The notes under the pieces were generated by a model. The model worked only from the letters and a program-made list of their open reading frames with translations. It ran no database searches and was not told where the DNA came from. Of a DNA stretch of 64,000 bases, positions 62,852-64,000 are shown one piece after another (position 1 is the stretch's first letter; every line of letters begins with the position of its first letter). The stretch covers positions 1 to 64,000 of the forward strand of contig NZ_NJIG01000009.1 of NCBI RefSeq assembly GCF_002209535.1. The letters run 5' to 3'. The DNA comes from Achromobacter marplatensis. Its GTDB lineage: Bacteria; Pseudomonadota; Gammaproteobacteria; Burkholderiales; Burkholderiaceae_B. A program made the position numbers and the translations under genes.

Positions 62852-63984
62852 GCCTCCACACCATGACCACCGCATCCAAGCCCCTCGTTGCTCCCGCGCA
62901 CGTCAGCGCCATCGCGCCCTACCAGGCGGGCAAGCCCATTGAAGAACTGGCCCGCGAGTTCGGGCTGGATCCGGCCGGCATCGTCAAGCTGGCGTCCAAT
63001 GAAAACCCGCTGGGCATGCCCAAGTCGGCGCGCGCGGCCATGCTGGCCGCAGCCGAGTCGCTGGCCCGCTATCCCGACCCCAACGGTTTCGACCTGAAGG
63101 CGGCGCTGGCGGAACGCTACGGCGTGCCGATGAACTGGATCACGCTGGGCAACGGTTCGAACGACATCCTCGAGATCGCCGCGCTGGCGCTGCTGGAGCC
63201 GGGCTCGTCGGCGGTATATGCACAGCACTCGTTCGCGGTGTATCGCCTGGCCACGCAAGCGCGCGGCGCGCGCCACATCGTCGTGCCGGCGCAAGACTAC
63301 GGCCACGACCTGGATGCCATGTTCGACGCTATCGCCGACGACACGCGCCTGCTGTTCATCGCCAACCCCAACAATCCGACCGGCACCTTCGTGCCGGGCG
63401 ACAAGGTCGCGTCGTTCCTCGAGCGCGTGCAAGCCGCTCATGGCGATCGCGTCACCGTGGTGCTGGACGAGGCCTACAACGAATACCTGGATCCGGAGCA
63501 CCGCTTCGACAGCACCGCGCTGGCCCGCCGGTTCCCCAACCTGATCATTTCGCGCACGTTCTCCAAGGCCTACGGCCTGGCGGGCTTGCGCGTGGGTTTC
63601 TCGGTGGCCCAGCCGCCGCTGACTGACCTGCTGAACCGCGTGCGCCAGCCGTTCAACGTGAATACGCTGGCCCAGGCCGCGGCGATCGCCGCGCTGGGCG
63701 ATGCCGCCTACCTGGAAGAGGCGTACGCCTCGAACAAGTCCGGCAAGGCGCAATTGTGCGAAGCGTTCGACCGCCTGAAGCTGCGCTATGTGCCCAGCTA
63801 CGGCAACTTCGTGCTGGTGCATGTGGGCGATGCGCCGCGCATCAATCTGGAATTGCTCAAGCGCGGCGTGATCGTGCGCCCGGTGGCCGGCGACGGCCTG
63901 CCTGAATGGCTGCGTGTGTCTATCGGCCTGCCGCAAGAGAATGCCCGCTTCATCGATGCCCTGACCGCCATCCTGTCCGCATGA
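62848..63984 (+). CDS. hisC: Histidinol-phosphate aminotransferase
   Basis: 378 aa from GTG 62848, which overlaps the pheA stop (GTGA); ATG 62863 is an alternative five residues in. PLP-dependent class II aminotransferase. Motifs: LASNENPLGMPKSA, YPDPNGFDLKAAL, NPNNPTGT, DEAYNEYLD, and the PLP Lys in SRTFSKAYGLAGLRVG. It lies in the aromatic amino acid chain, and such HisC copies often also act on aromatic keto acids, so tyrosine/phenylalanine transamination is likely beside its histidine role. The gene is complete in the window. Confidence 0.93.
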   Translation: MSLHTMTTASKPLVAPAHVSAIAPYQAGKPIEELAREFGLDPAGIVKLASNENPLGMPKSARAAMLAAAESLARYPDPNGFDLKAALAERYGVPMNWITLGNGSNDILEIAALALLEPGSSAVYAQHSFAVYRLATQARGARHIVVPAQDYGHDLDAMFDAIADDTRLLFIANPNNPTGTFVPGDKVASFLERVQAAHGDRVTVVLDEAYNEYLDPEHRFDSTALARRFPNLIISRTFSKAYGLAGLRVGFSVAQPPLTDLLNRVRQPFNVNTLAQAAAIAALGDAAYLEEAYASNKSGKAQLCEAFDRLKLRYVPSYGNFVLVHVGDAPRINLELLKRGVIVRPVAGDGLPEWLRVSIGLPQENARFIDALTAILSA

Positions 63985-64000
63985 ACGACGCGTTACCTTC
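63981..64000 (+). CDS. Start of the next gene (probably tyrA, prephenate dehydrogenase), cut by the window
   Basis: ATG 63981 overlaps the hisC stop (ATGA) and opens MNDALP before the window ends. In Bordetella-type gene order the gene after hisC here is tyrA; this is inferred from position only. Confidence 0.4.

Overview
The window is one continuous stretch of a GC-rich betaproteobacterial chromosome, most likely Alcaligenaceae and probably Achromobacter or a close Bordetella relative. Four things point that way: the tmRNA tag peptide ANDERFALAA, an ftrABCD ferrous-iron locus of the Bordetella type, the gene order gyrA-serC-pheA-hisC-(tyrA), and tandem cyanophycin synthetases beside a PHA locus. 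GyrA carries Gln at position 83, which I recall (not checked here) as normal for Achromobacter. No tRNA, insertion sequence, prophage or CRISPR array was recognised.

Layout. 1-5.8 kb: a TonB-dependent siderophore receptor, then an overlapping iron-linked operon (DUF4198, DUF3649, PepSY membrane protein, DUF3325) behind a candidate Fur-controlled promoter. 5.9-15.6 kb: housekeeping genes (trpS, a hypothetical gene, tex, a DinG-type helicase gene, bamD, rluD, pgeF). 15.7-18.8 kb: the polyhydroxyalkanoate genes phaC, phaB and phaR. 19.1-22.3 kb: ftrABCD. 22.4-24.7 kb: a phzF-like gene, three small stress-type genes (BON, DUF1328, CsbD) and a 39-aa lipoprotein. 24.75-33.0 kb: two tandem cyanophycin synthetases, divergent from an ABC transporter and a DUF1854 gene. 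33.0-36.9 kb: an acyltransferase-like gene, a DUF455 gene broken by a 29-bp tandem duplication, a lytic transglycosylase and a YidB-like gene.

36.9-53.1 kb is the most interesting part. An 11-gene unit on the minus strand runs wecB, bcsB-like, nfrB, nfrA, algX-like, algJ-like, MBOAT acyltransferase, dltC-like carrier, dltA-like ligase, algF-like and acyl-CoA dehydrogenase. A DUF4434 gene (the family I recall for E. coli YbcH, encoded beside nfrAB) faces its 3' end. I read this as a c-di-GMP-responsive envelope polysaccharide pathway (UDP-ManNAc supply, glycosyltransferase, periplasmic subunit, outer-membrane TPR/barrel) joined to an acylation module that mixes Dlt-type (adenylation plus carrier) and alginate-type (AlgI/J/X/F) parts. 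Three of the first four genes carry separate lesions: TGA in wecB, TAG in bcsB and a frameshift at a GC-dinucleotide run in nfrA. The sequenced strain has therefore probably lost the polymer, while every acylation gene still reads through.

53.4-64 kb: ssrA (tmRNA) with its terminator, an MFS transporter, gph-ubiG, an OmpA-family gene, then gyrA-serC-pheA-hisC and the first codons of the next gene, overlapping in a row. Gene starts were chosen from ribosome binding sites and signal peptides. Family names rest on recognition of motifs by eye, because no database search was possible.
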